From assembly GCF_002140975.2 (NCBI RefSeq), contig NZ_CP147247.1, positions 1,302,001 to 1,366,000 on the forward strand: 64,000 bases of DNA, written 5' to 3'. The position numbers and the translations under genes are program-made. Position 1 is the stretch's first letter; every line of letters starts with the position of its first letter. The notes beneath the pieces are model-generated. The model did not search any database, was not told where the DNA came from, and worked only from the letters and a program-made list of their open reading frames with translations. This DNA comes from Enterococcus sp. 9E7_DIV0242 (GTDB taxonomy: Bacteria > Bacillota > Bacilli > Lactobacillales > Enterococcaceae). Positions 29,049 through 38,264 of the stretch are shown in pieces.

Positions 29049-31616
29049 TTATCTCATGATCAACTGAAAATAACCAAAACAATTAGCTACTACAGGTAGA
29101 ATAATAGTTTCATCGATCGAAAATTGTCGCTTCTCTCTTCCAGCCAAATCTGTCTCTCTCAGACTCATAATTTTGTCAGCTGTATTTGTAAGTTTTACTT
29201 GCCCAGATTCTTTTTTATAGTTTTTAACAAACAGCTGAATGGTATGTTTGTCTATTTTTTCAATCGAAAGAATTTGTGTATTCTGGCATTCTAATTCAAT
29301 TGGGAGCTGGAAACTTTCTGATTTTACTGCCCAGCTGTATTCAACAGGGTGATTCATTTGTACACCTAATGCGACTTGCTCTTCTTCAGAGTAGGTTCTG
29401 AAAGGCTTGATCAAATAATTATGCTCGATTTCACTGTCATCGGATGCAGCAAAATTAGTATCCCAATAGTTATTATAAATCCACGAAAGAAACATCGGCT
29501 TTTCAGTTCTGGATACTTCTTTACTTTCTCGACCAAAGGAAAAGCCATTCATTTGAACTAATGGTGCATCTGAATTTGCAAAATACATTCCCTGATTCTC
29601 ATCATAAAATGCCATACTGCTGCCCAATGTCACCCAATCTTTACTGACTGCACCGATCTGCTCTTCATCTAGTTTACACAAAGTATCTGCTGATTCAAAA
29701 ACAGCTGTCCACTGCTGGTTTAGTGAAGTAGGTATGATCAAATAATGAGCTGTCGGTAAGGTTGTTGGGTTTCGCTTCACCCTTATAGATACATTGATGG
29801 TTCCATCTTCATCATTCAGTGTGATTTTTCTTTTCAGCCAAGCAATACTGCTATGTCCGCATTTGTAGGTGGTTTCAATCACTAAATGTCCATTCCATTC
29901 ATAAGTTGCCGTTTCAACTTCTCCTATATATTTTTCGCGAATTGCTTGCCACTCATGATTCCAAACACTGATCGAATAGTTGGCTAATTCGATATCTCTT
30001 GGGAAAAAAGTCGCTCGTTCTTCATTATTCTTTGTTCCATCAATTGTCTCTACAACTAAATCAAAAAATCCATAATCATCACTAGCGATGATATCCATTT
30101 TCATCGCTTTAGAATAAAGTTGGTTAATTTTTCCTTTTTCATCGATCTTTAAGACAAAGCTCTCAGTTTCATAGCTTTTCTCTCCACAAATCACCTTTTT
30201 TTCCAGCTGTCGAATATGAAATTTTTCCACTGGAATCATCATTGACTGGTAGGGTGCCAGATCAATTTTCGGACCATAACATAATTCATCTGCAGCCGTT
30301 TCTCCATGCAGATATAGGTTTGACTTAAAAGAAGATAAAAATGGTCGATTTTCAAGTATTGCTTTTGGAATCTGAGTCTCTACTTTTTGTGGAAATGAAC
30401 TTGTATTTGTTACAGTCAGATAATGGATTGTTTCATTTTGATCCATCACCTGTTGATAGGAATCAATGCTCTTATTGAGAAGAAAAGCACTCTGTGCCAC
30501 AGCATCAAAACAATAACTCGCTTTTTTCACTTTTCCTGCAACTGCTTGGAAAGAATCTGGTTCTGTCACTGAATTAGCGGCTCCCCAAGTATGCTCGTTA
30601 TATAATAGAGAATTCAACAACGCTGACTCTTTGACTCGCTGATACTGCTTATTGCTCTCTGTTGCAAAGGCTTCAAAGAGAGCTGCCTTTTTTATATTTT
30701 GATTGGCTATTTTGTTATACTTTACTTCATATGGTGTACTGCCGGCTCCAAAATTCCAGAAATCAGTCCAATCCCCTTTAACCGTTTCTGTTACTGAATC
30801 CTGCGACACAATGCTATACAGGATTTCAGGTGTAATAAACTTTATTTTGTAGTCGGGTATTTGCTCATTAAATGCTCGGACTAAATCAAACAATGCGCAA
30901 TCCGGTGAATTATTATCCAACAGCGGTGGATTGGTCGCCGTCAATACCGCATAGTCTTTGTCGTACCCCTTTTCTTCCAAATGCGCCGTATAAGTAATGA
31001 TTCCCTTTTTCATCACTTCAATATCTCGCTGATCCGTTTTTAAAAATTGACTGAATAGTGAATAATGTTCTCCTAAAAAACTTACTATTTTTCTGCTACT
31101 TGGCGTTTCCCAATGAAAAGCTTTAGGCCGTGGAAAAGGAATCCCACCGAAATGAATATTTTCACCAGTCAAATAAAAATTTACGTCGGCATCCAATAAA
31201 ATATCACCAAATGACCACGGCTGCCCATTGATATCATGGTTGATCGCTGTAGTGATCTTTATATCGAGTTGCTGTTCAATTCTTTTTTTATATTCCAACA
31301 GTTTCTTTAATTGATACCCGTCATTTAATGGCGTCGTATGCATCGGTAAAGCGGCTACAGAAATCAAGCCTTTTTTGATCAGCTCTTTTAGCTGTTGCTG
31401 CTCTTCAACAGTCGCATCATCCAACCAATTCAATAATGGCAGAGTCGCTTCGATCGTCCAACGAAACGGATTATCTTCCTGCTTGTATTTATCACATAGC
31501 TTGATTCCTTGTGAAATATACTCTTCCTGATGCTCCAAGATCAACTCCTGCGGGTGTGTATAGCCCAGATCAAAATGGCTATGGTGAATACAATAAATTG
31601 TTTTGATTTTGCTCAT
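29049..31616 (-). CDS. GH38-like alpha-mannosidase (DUF5054-type)
   Basis: 855 aa, cytoplasmic. The N-terminal catalytic domain has the metal-binding HxD in HHSHFDLGYTHP (residues 11-22) and a conserved Asp in INHDINGQPW near residue 150, as in GH38 retaining alpha-mannosidases. The C-terminal half is beta-rich. It is the last gene of a leftward operon with ABC importer, ROK kinase and mannose-6-phosphate isomerase, which fits hydrolysis of imported alpha-mannosides to mannose. Confidence 0.8.
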   Translation of the reverse strand: MSKIKTIYCIHHSHFDLGYTHPQELILEHQEEYISQGIKLCDKYKQEDNPFRWTIEATLPLLNWLDDATVEEQQQLKELIKKGLISVAALPMHTTPLNDGYQLKKLLEYKKRIEQQLDIKITTAINHDINGQPWSFGDILLDADVNFYLTGENIHFGGIPFPRPKAFHWETPSSRKIVSFLGEHYSLFSQFLKTDQRDIEVMKKGIITYTAHLEEKGYDKDYAVLTATNPPLLDNNSPDCALFDLVRAFNEQIPDYKIKFITPEILYSIVSQDSVTETVKGDWTDFWNFGAGSTPYEVKYNKIANQNIKKAALFEAFATESNKQYQRVKESALLNSLLYNEHTWGAANSVTEPDSFQAVAGKVKKASYCFDAVAQSAFLLNKSIDSYQQVMDQNETIHYLTVTNTSSFPQKVETQIPKAILENRPFLSSFKSNLYLHGETAADELCYGPKIDLAPYQSMMIPVEKFHIRQLEKKVICGEKSYETESFVLKIDEKGKINQLYSKAMKMDIIASDDYGFFDLVVETIDGTKNNEERATFFPRDIELANYSISVWNHEWQAIREKYIGEVETATYEWNGHLVIETTYKCGHSSIAWLKRKITLNDEDGTINVSIRVKRNPTTLPTAHYLIIPTSLNQQWTAVFESADTLCKLDEEQIGAVSKDWVTLGSSMAFYDENQGMYFANSDAPLVQMNGFSFGRESKEVSRTEKPMFLSWIYNNYWDTNFAASDDSEIEHNYLIKPFRTYSEEEQVALGVQMNHPVEYSWAVKSESFQLPIELECQNTQILSIEKIDKHTIQLFVKNYKKESGQVKLTNTADKIMSLRETDLAGREKRQFSIDETIILPVVANCFGYFQLIMR

Positions 31617-31642
31617 CTTTCTTTAAACTCCAATCATTAAAT

Positions 31643-32479
31643 TTATCCTTTAACTGCACCATTCATAAAACCTGATAGAACCTTTCTTGAAAAAATAACG
31701 AATAGAATCAAGATTGGGATCGTGGCTAATACGGAGGCAGCCAGAGCACTATCCATGTTGTTAAACAGATTATTGGTATATTTAACAACTAGTAACGGGA
31801 CAGTCTTTTTTGTGTCTGTTTGTAAGAAAATCAGTGGAATAAAAAATTGATTCCAAATATTTACAGAGCTGATGATACACACAGAAAAGACGACTGGTTT
31901 GGCCATTGGAAACATGATCCGCAAAAAAATCGTTAATTCTCCTGCACCATCCAATGTAGCCGCTTCATAAAGCTCATCAGGGAGTTTACTGAAAAATTCA
32001 GTCAACATCAATACAGGCATACTGATCGCTGTTCCCAAAATAAGAACAACACTGGTATACGAATCCATCAAACCAACATTTTTTATCAATAGAAAAATCG
32101 GGACGATCCCCAATTGTACCGGAAACATCATACCTATCAAGAAAAATACCCGTAGGAAACGATTTCCTCTAAACGTATAGCGACCTAAACCGTACGCGAC
32201 AAACGAAGCTAGAAAGACTAACAAAACCACTGAGAAAGCAAGAATAATGACACTGTTAAGAAAATATTTTTCAAAATGGTCATTCACAAACAGCTTAATA
32301 TAGTTTTGAACAGTGAAGCCTTTCGGCAATCCTAAAGTATTTGTCATAAAATCGCTTTTCTCGCGAAATGAATTATATAGAAGATACCCAAGAATGAAAA
32401 TGATGAATGCAGCAGCCAGCCACATGATCTTATTGATGATTTTTTCCACTATCCCTTTATGCTTTCCCATCATCCTCAT
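31643..32479 (-). CDS. Carbohydrate ABC transporter permease (MalG type), mannoside operon
   Basis: 278 aa with about six hydrophobic segments and the EAA loop PDELYEAATLDGAGELTIF. The start is ambiguous: ATGs at 32479, 32473 and 32470 all lie inside the 3' end of the upstream permease, and AAAGG favours one of the inner two. The overlap indicates translational coupling. Together with the next permease and lipoprotein it forms the importer; the ATPase is missing and probably shared. Confidence 0.88.
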   Translation of the reverse strand: MRMMGKHKGIVEKIINKIMWLAAAFIIFILGYLLYNSFREKSDFMTNTLGLPKGFTVQNYIKLFVNDHFEKYFLNSVIILAFSVVLLVFLASFVAYGLGRYTFRGNRFLRVFFLIGMMFPVQLGIVPIFLLIKNVGLMDSYTSVVLILGTAISMPVLMLTEFFSKLPDELYEAATLDGAGELTIFLRIMFPMAKPVVFSVCIISSVNIWNQFFIPLIFLQTDTKKTVPLLVVKYTNNLFNNMDSALAASVLATIPILILFVIFSRKVLSGFMNGAVKG

Positions 32480-33383
32480 CCTTTCTCATCATGAAATACA
32501 TTTGCAATGAAGCAACTATAAAGATAATCAAGAATAGGACACAAGCAATCGTGGTCCCCATTCCCATTGAATTTTCTGAAAGGTTGCCTCCTAACGGATT
32601 ATTATCGCCAAACGCAATTCGATAGAAAAACAGACTGACTACATCTACACTACCGTTTACGCCACCCGATACACCACCTAAAATGTAACTATAGTCAAAA
32701 ATCGTCATAGCAGTGATATAAGAGATCAGCGCTAAATTCAAAATAGTATTTTTGATTTGCGGGATAACGATCAGCCATAATCGTTTCCAATACCCTGCTC
32801 CCTCCATATAAGCCGCTTCGATACTATCCTCGGAAATCATATTCATCGCAGCAATAAAATACATCATTCCCACACCAAAACCAGCCCAGGAAATCATGAG
32901 CCAAACAACATAGATTCCCACACTGGGCATTCCCAGCCAAGGCTGAGCTAACGAACTTAGCCCAACCTTGTTCAACAGCTCATTGATCAATCCGATATTC
33001 GCATCCAGTAATAACGTAAACAGAAAAACAATTACTGGTGTTGAAATGAATTGCGGCGAGAAAATAACCGTCCGCAAGACCCCATGCCCAGTCGTCTTTG
33101 AATAAATCATATAAGCAAAAGCAATTTGTAATGGGAGCATGATCAAGACTGTCAAAATGAAAATAATCAAGCTATGCTTTAAGGCATTTGTCAGCTGATT
33201 CAACAAAATCGGATTAGAAAACAGCTCTTTGTAATTATCAAATCCAACAAATAGCTGCTCACCGATTCCGTTCCATTTAAAGAAACTGATTTTCGCCGCT
33301 GAAAAAATCGGATAGATGACAAAGAGACAGTAAAAGATAAAACCTGGAGCGATAAACCATAGGAATGCCCTCTTTTGTTTCAT
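32457..33383 (-). CDS. Carbohydrate ABC transporter permease (MalF type), mannoside operon
   Basis: 308 aa, about six hydrophobic segments, EAA loop SEDSIEAAYMEGAGYWKRL. AAAGGAAG precedes the ATG. It follows the binding-protein gene by 19 bases and overlaps the next permease by about 20 bases, so it is part of one mRNA. Confidence 0.9.
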   Translation of the reverse strand: MKQKRAFLWFIAPGFIFYCLFVIYPIFSAAKISFFKWNGIGEQLFVGFDNYKELFSNPILLNQLTNALKHSLIIFILTVLIMLPLQIAFAYMIYSKTTGHGVLRTVIFSPQFISTPVIVFLFTLLLDANIGLINELLNKVGLSSLAQPWLGMPSVGIYVVWLMISWAGFGVGMMYFIAAMNMISEDSIEAAYMEGAGYWKRLWLIVIPQIKNTILNLALISYITAMTIFDYSYILGGVSGGVNGSVDVVSLFFYRIAFGDNNPLGGNLSENSMGMGTTIACVLFLIIFIVASLQMYFMMRKDEDDGKA

Positions 33384-33402
33384 AAAACATCTTCCTTTAC
33401 TT

Positions 33403-34635
33403 TTATTTCTCCAATTCAGCCTTTAACAGGTCAATTGCTTCATCTGGTGTAATCGTTCCCTGCATCAAATCTGGCAAAATAGAAGTTAGCAGCAAATCTT
33501 GTGGTTTAGAGCTTTCTGATGCTACCTGAGACAATTTATTATAGATATTTACTCCGACCTCATCAAAATCAGCCAGTTCAGAAACTCTGTCATCTTTCGG
33601 CTCAATATCATCTAGCATCGGCACTTCTCCAGTAGCATCTTCAATGATTTGCTGTGCCTCTTTGCTGTTTAGAAATTCAACATATTTTGTTGCTGCTTCC
33701 GGATGCTTGGTTTTCTTAGAAATTGCATACGTATTGATGTTGTTAGGACCGGACTGTGCATATTTCTTTCCATCTTTGCCCGGCAATACGAATGTCCCCA
33801 CATTTAGACCGCTTTCAAAATATGATTTACTATTCCAGGTACCGTCAGGGATCATCGCTGCTTTTCCATTGGTAAACAGTAATTTCGCCCCATTTCCATC
33901 TGTTGAAACAAAATCCTTTCCAAAGACACCCGCTTTACTATAGTCATAGAAATTTTCAAACACTGTCTTCAATTCATCAAAAGTCGCTGAACTTTTATCT
34001 GTAACGATACTGTCGATATCCTTACTAGCCAAGCTCGCTGCCGTTGTCTGAATATACCAATAACGGTCAAAATCCCCATTTCCTCCTAATGCAATCGGAG
34101 CAGTATCTGTCTCTTTTAGTTTATTTACAACTTGGTCAAACGCTTCCCAAGTTGTTGGAACTTCTAAATCGTTCTCTTCAAATATATCCACATTGTAGTA
34201 ATAGGTTACATATGAGATAAAGGAAGGCAGAGAAGAATATATTTTACCATCCACCGTTGCATATTCGATTGCCTCATCTGAAAAACGATCATAGTTCAGC
34301 CCTTCGATCGGTAATAGATACCCATTGTTCGCCATTTCAGCCATTTTAGTCGATTTGTTGCCCTGGACCCAGAACAAATCAGGTAATGAATCTGATTGCA
34401 ACGCTACATTTATTGAGTCTAACGTACCGGAGTATTGATAATTGATCTTGATATCCGGATTTGCTTTAACAAACGCTTCATTGACCTTTGTAAAAGCCTC
34501 TTCCTGCATTGCCTGGTTATCGGCATCTCCCCATATCGTCAGCTCTACCTGTTCTTTCCCTTCCTTTGCTCCGCCACATCCAGCCAAGGCCAATAATCCA
34601 ACCGTTCCCATAATCAGTTTAGTAATTTTTTTCAT
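33403..34635 (-). CDS. Sugar-binding lipoprotein, mannoside operon
   Basis: 410 aa. Lipoprotein signal MKKITKLIMGTVGLLALAGC with lipobox LAGC, then a family 1 extracellular sugar-binding fold. The start overlaps the ROK gene end by 17 bases; GGAG lies 9 bases upstream. The presumed ligand is an alpha-linked manno-oligosaccharide or glycan fragment, inferred from the GH38 gene. Confidence 0.9.
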   Translation of the reverse strand: MKKITKLIMGTVGLLALAGCGGAKEGKEQVELTIWGDADNQAMQEEAFTKVNEAFVKANPDIKINYQYSGTLDSINVALQSDSLPDLFWVQGNKSTKMAEMANNGYLLPIEGLNYDRFSDEAIEYATVDGKIYSSLPSFISYVTYYYNVDIFEENDLEVPTTWEAFDQVVNKLKETDTAPIALGGNGDFDRYWYIQTTAASLASKDIDSIVTDKSSATFDELKTVFENFYDYSKAGVFGKDFVSTDGNGAKLLFTNGKAAMIPDGTWNSKSYFESGLNVGTFVLPGKDGKKYAQSGPNNINTYAISKKTKHPEAATKYVEFLNSKEAQQIIEDATGEVPMLDDIEPKDDRVSELADFDEVGVNIYNKLSQVASESSKPQDLLLTSILPDLMQGTITPDEAIDLLKAELEK

Positions 34636-35545
34636 CGGTTTTCTCTCCTTCTTTTAGTATAAATAATCCCTCTAAGGTTCTTAAGGTTGTGTCTTCACTG
34701 ACTCTCAACGTTATCTGCTGCTCTTGTTTTCCAAGAGCCTTTCGTAATCCACCTTCAAAATAAGTAAAGCTTTTACTGATTTGTCCTCCAAATGTGATTT
34801 CATCCGGCTTGCAGCTCGAAATATATGGTTTGATTGCCTGACCCAGATATTCACCAAAAAACTGAAAAACAGTTCGTGCAGTTTCAGCTCCTTCTTTCGC
34901 CTGTTTGTACAGCTCTGCGCCAGATAACGCGTCGAGATAATAGACGTCAATAATTTTTTCCAGCCCTCTAGCTGAAGCATAATCATCAATGATGCTCTCT
35001 TTGAACGGCTGATCGTATATCATTCCCGATTCAGGAATACCTCTTGCTCCGGCAACGATTTTCTGTTGATCGATAAAGGTCGATCCTAATCCTGTACCGA
35101 TCGTAAAATAGGCACCTCTATTTACCTTTGAATAGTGATTTTCACCAAAAGCAAAGGCTTCGGCATCATTTTTAAAAAAGATAGCTGCATGTCGGATTTG
35201 CTCATTTTCTTTTTTCATCTGTATTTTTTTTAGTTCTGCTAAAAGGTTGATTCCGTATAGTTGATTGAATTTTCCCAACCCTTTGATCAAACTAATTCCT
35301 TTTTCGTAATCAAATGGTCCTGGAAAAGCGATAGCAATAGTATCTACTATCCATTCACTTTCACTGTATTCAAACAATAAATTCGTAAAAATCGTGTCAA
35401 AATTCTCTAAAATCATTGCTTTTGTTTCATCTGATCGAGCCGGATAATAATGGATTTCCGTGTACTTATCTTTGAATTCATTTGAAAATAGCGCACCTTT
35501 GATATAGGTTCCTCCCACATCTAAACAGATCGAAATCTTTTTCAT
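34619..35545 (-). CDS. ROK-family sugar kinase, probable mannokinase
   Basis: 308 aa. ATP-binding DVGGTYIKGA at residues 9-18 and the middle glycine motif GTGLGSTFI. The usual ROK zinc-binding CxCGxxGC is not seen, so this is a divergent member. In this operon it should phosphorylate the monosaccharide released by the GH38 enzyme, giving mannose-6-phosphate for the isomerase encoded upstream. Glucose or N-acetylmannosamine remain possible substrates. Confidence 0.82.
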   Translation of the reverse strand: MKKISICLDVGGTYIKGALFSNEFKDKYTEIHYYPARSDETKAMILENFDTIFTNLLFEYSESEWIVDTIAIAFPGPFDYEKGISLIKGLGKFNQLYGINLLAELKKIQMKKENEQIRHAAIFFKNDAEAFAFGENHYSKVNRGAYFTIGTGLGSTFIDQQKIVAGARGIPESGMIYDQPFKESIIDDYASARGLEKIIDVYYLDALSGAELYKQAKEGAETARTVFQFFGEYLGQAIKPYISSCKPDEITFGGQISKSFTYFEGGLRKALGKQEQQITLRVSEDTTLRTLEGLFILKEGEKTDEKNY

Positions 35546-35560
35546 TGTTCAAACATCCTT

Positions 35561-37258
35561 TTATCTAATATAGGCTTTCATCACTTTTACTGTTTGCCCA
35601 TCCACAGGTGTTAATAAATAATCACCAATGATCTCAGGAATAATAAATGTCTCACCATAATAAATATCAAATGGCTCAAATTTACCGTCTGGCGATGTAA
35701 CAACTATCTGCTCTCCTTCCACTAGATTTAACATATTTACACTGGATTCTGTCCGTAAAGAAATAGTTTTTGAAAAGGTCAGCCGTCTGGTTTCAATCGC
35801 TTCTAACACATGTAAGCCTGTTTTTTCTTCTAAAAAGCCTTCCTCTTTTTGGATAACTGTCACTGCATTGATCAATTCCCTTTTGGCGAAGGTTTCATTA
35901 AAATCTGTATTGATCACTTGTTCTCCATGATCAATTGAAATAGGTCTTGGTTTTCCGTCTAAATCTAACCTTCCCCAGTCCCAAAGCTTAAACGTAAATC
36001 GATTTGGCGTGGCACTGATTTCCAACACTACGCAATTTTTGCCACTAGAGTGTACTGTGCCAGCAGGTATCAAGAAATGATCATGTTTTTTCACAGAAAA
36101 TTTATTTACATATCTTTCTTCATCGAAGGTGCCTGTTTCTTGCGCTTTTTTGAGAGCAGAGATCATTCCATTTTTGTCTACTTCATCCTTAACACCCAGA
36201 TAAACAACAGCATCTTCTTTACAATCCAAGATATAGTAGCTTTCATCTTGTGTATATTTTGCGCCAAATTTCCGATAGGCGTAATCAAGAGTTGGATGTA
36301 CCTGTAAACTTAGATTCTGCCCATCGATCGTGTCCAAATAATCAAAACGAATCGGGAAATCTCTGCCAAAACGGCCATATACCTTTTCGCCCAGCAATTC
36401 TTCAGGATAGCTGTTCACCAAAAGCTGAGCCGGCATCTCAAATTCGAACTCACCGATTTTCGCCAGAATGCTATTTTCCTCTGGTACGCCATCAAAGCTC
36501 CAGCCCAGGTTCGGCTGATTTGCCCCCACATCAAACTTTTCCTGCATCCAATTGCCGCCCCAAACACCTGGATCGAAATAGGGAACTAAGCGAAAGGGTT
36601 GATGAATAAAGGCACTCAACACCTTCTCTAAATCAGACTCGTGGATCATCTTCAAGCTACGATGATCTGTTCCATCTAAGTAATAATCACAGCTCTTCAC
36701 CAGCTCTCTTCTTCGAAAATCTGCTGCCGGCCAATCAAAATAATAGGCGCGCTTTAATTTTTCAGCGAATGATTCTTCCCTAAATCCTTGCCAATTCATC
36801 AAGCCTTCTTTATAGCGCAGCTGTACTTCCCATCTAGTAATGTCGACATAAGCAAGAACCTCATAATCGAGCACATCTGCGGCACCCACACCGATAACGA
36901 TTACTTTCTCTCCTCCCTTGTTTAATTCCCGCTGTTGACGAATCTTTTCATAATCAAAAAACTCAGAAAAATCTTTGTGAGAAAAACGTCCAAATGCTTG
37001 ATCGTCTGTCAAGTCCTCTTGAAGCGCTGCCATGATTCGAGCTGGTGACCAATAAAGTTCATCCGTATCGATTATCTTATACTCCGAAAAATTTTGCTGT
37101 ACTTCTTCTATCAAACAGGACTTATCCACTCCCGGGTAAGTTTCAATCGCAAGCCTGTCAACAGCATTTCCTTTGGTAAGTTTGGAAAGAATTTCATTTT
37201 TTTCATTTATTAGCTCTATAGGTTCCTTAATCGTTACATTAGGTCTTTTCCTGTACAT
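35561..37258 (-). CDS. manA: Class I mannose-6-phosphate isomerase with N-terminal P-loop-like domain
   Basis: 565 aa from the ATG at 37258 (AAGGAG with 7-base spacing; another ATG at 37264 is too close to the site). The C-terminal ~330 residues are a type I phosphomannose isomerase with zinc ligands visible as Gln319 and His321 in SLQVHP, Glu339 in DESYYIL, and His403 in PAGTVHSSG. The first ~220 residues resemble a uridine-kinase-like P-loop fold with a degenerate Walker A (ETYPGVDKS). It converts mannose-6-phosphate to fructose-6-phosphate, closing the mannoside pathway. First gene of the operon. Confidence 0.88.
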   Translation of the reverse strand: MYRKRPNVTIKEPIELINEKNEILSKLTKGNAVDRLAIETYPGVDKSCLIEEVQQNFSEYKIIDTDELYWSPARIMAALQEDLTDDQAFGRFSHKDFSEFFDYEKIRQQRELNKGGEKVIVIGVGAADVLDYEVLAYVDITRWEVQLRYKEGLMNWQGFREESFAEKLKRAYYFDWPAADFRRRELVKSCDYYLDGTDHRSLKMIHESDLEKVLSAFIHQPFRLVPYFDPGVWGGNWMQEKFDVGANQPNLGWSFDGVPEENSILAKIGEFEFEMPAQLLVNSYPEELLGEKVYGRFGRDFPIRFDYLDTIDGQNLSLQVHPTLDYAYRKFGAKYTQDESYYILDCKEDAVVYLGVKDEVDKNGMISALKKAQETGTFDEERYVNKFSVKKHDHFLIPAGTVHSSGKNCVVLEISATPNRFTFKLWDWGRLDLDGKPRPISIDHGEQVINTDFNETFAKRELINAVTVIQKEEGFLEEKTGLHVLEAIETRRLTFSKTISLRTESSVNMLNLVEGEQIVVTSPDGKFEPFDIYYGETFIIPEIIGDYLLTPVDGQTVKVMKAYIR

Positions 37259-37276
37259 GCTCATTCTCCTTGCTCT

Positions 37277-37290
37277 AATGTTATGACAAT
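37277..37290. promoter_or_regulatory. GntR operator-like site 1
   Basis: AATGTTATGACAAT matches 12 of 14 bases of the palindrome at 37369-37382. It lies just downstream of the mannoside operon -10 box, where a bound repressor would block transcription. Confidence 0.6.
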
Positions 37291-37319
37291 AGTATAATGC
37301 ATATATAAAACGCTTTCAA
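37291..37319 (-). promoter_or_regulatory. Mannoside operon promoter
   Basis: Minus-strand -35 TTGAAA (37314-37319), 17-base spacer, -10 TATACT (37291-37296). Confidence 0.75.
37305..37318 (-). promoter_or_regulatory. cre-like site overlapping -35 box
   Basis: TGAAAGCGTTTTAT on the minus strand matches the cre core (WNANCGNT) with a degenerate right end. It overlaps the -35 box, so CcpA binding would repress. Confidence 0.5.
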
Positions 37320-37368
37320 TGGCATTTTATGTATATTTTAATCCCTTTGAAATCAGTGTTTTTCTATC

Positions 37369-37382
37369 AATGTTATAACATT
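37369..37382. promoter_or_regulatory. GntR operator-like site 2
   Basis: Perfect palindrome AATGTTATAACATT just upstream of the gntR-type ribosome site (GGAGG), suggesting autoregulation. Confidence 0.65.
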
Positions 37383-37393
37383 AGGAGGCCATA

Positions 37394-38116
37394 ATGGGTA
37401 CAGAAAACCAACCACTCTATGTACAAGTTGCAGATGAAATGAGAAACAATATCCGAATTGAGAAATGGCAGGAAGGACATAAAATCCCTACAGAGTTCGA
37501 GCTATGTGATATCTTCCATGTCAGTCGAATCACGATACGAAAAGCGATTGAAGAATTGGTCCGAGAAAAGCTGTTGGTGAGAAAAAAACCAGTAGGGACA
37601 TTTGTTGCGGAGAGAAAGTTAGTCGATGATAAGCAAAATTATACAATTGTTAAAAGCTTTACAAATGAAATGAAAGAATTAGGAATCAAATTTGAAACAC
37701 TTAAAGTAAACGTCATTGTTTCACATGCGGATCATACCATTGCCAATTTTTTGAACATTACTCCCGGTGAAAAAGTTATTATCTTAAAAAGACTTCGCGG
37801 AAATAAAGGCAAGCCGATCGGTTACTTTATTACATACTTCAAGCATGAAGAGCATTTTTCATTGAACACAAATGATTATAAGTATTCGTTTTATGACTAT
37901 CTAAACTCATTGGATATCCATATTACTAGCAATCAGGAAGTTGTTGAATCTGTTTTACCTACAAAAGAAATCGCTACAATCCTAAAGGTCAGCAATGGTA
38001 CACCTTTACTAAAAAGATGCCGTTTTACCTCTGATGCCTATAAAAATTTTTATGAGTACACAGAATGCTACTATATTGGCAATGAATATAAATACTTTAT
38101 TGATTTCACTCGGTAA
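37394..38116 (+). CDS. GntR-family regulator (HutC/UTRA type)
   Basis: 240 aa. N-terminal winged helix (LYVQVADEMRNNIRIEKWQEG...FHVSRITIRKAIEEL) followed by a UTRA ligand-binding domain (residues 90-235). UTRA regulators usually sense a phosphosugar or similar metabolite. It is divergent from the mannoside operon, and two related palindromes flank the shared promoter region, so it probably represses that operon and itself. Confidence 0.92.
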   Translation: MGTENQPLYVQVADEMRNNIRIEKWQEGHKIPTEFELCDIFHVSRITIRKAIEELVREKLLVRKKPVGTFVAERKLVDDKQNYTIVKSFTNEMKELGIKFETLKVNVIVSHADHTIANFLNITPGEKVIILKRLRGNKGKPIGYFITYFKHEEHFSLNTNDYKYSFYDYLNSLDIHITSNQEVVESVLPTKEIATILKVSNGTPLLKRCRFTSDAYKNFYEYTECYYIGNEYKYFIDFTR

Positions 38117-38134
38117 TACATATTCTTAAAATAA

Positions 38135-38227
38135 GGATATAAAAACACTATGAATATCTATACTCATGTGACTCCTAATAAAATTAAAGAGATTGGTAAA
38201 CAGTTCGCAAACTATGTTAACTTTTAA
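38135..38227 (+). pseudogene. Tyrosine integrase C-terminal remnant
   Basis: In-frame TMNIYTHVTPNKIKEIGKQF and six further residues to a TAA. It aligns with the catalytic-Tyr tail of tyrosine integrases (compare TMDIYAHITNN in the intact integrase at 46.5 kb). Everything upstream of Tyr is missing. It is followed by tandem TCGTATTCA repeats. Confidence 0.75.
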
Positions 38228-38233
38228 AACGAA

Positions 38234-38254
38234 TCGTATTCAAAATCGTATTCA
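38234..38254 (+). repeat. Tandem arm-type repeats of the remnant integrase
   Basis: TCGTATTCA at 38234-38242 and 38246-38254 (12-base period). Placement directly after the integrase end mirrors the repeats at 47601-47621 and 41753-41777. Confidence 0.6.
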
Positions 38255-38264
38255 TTGTTTAATT

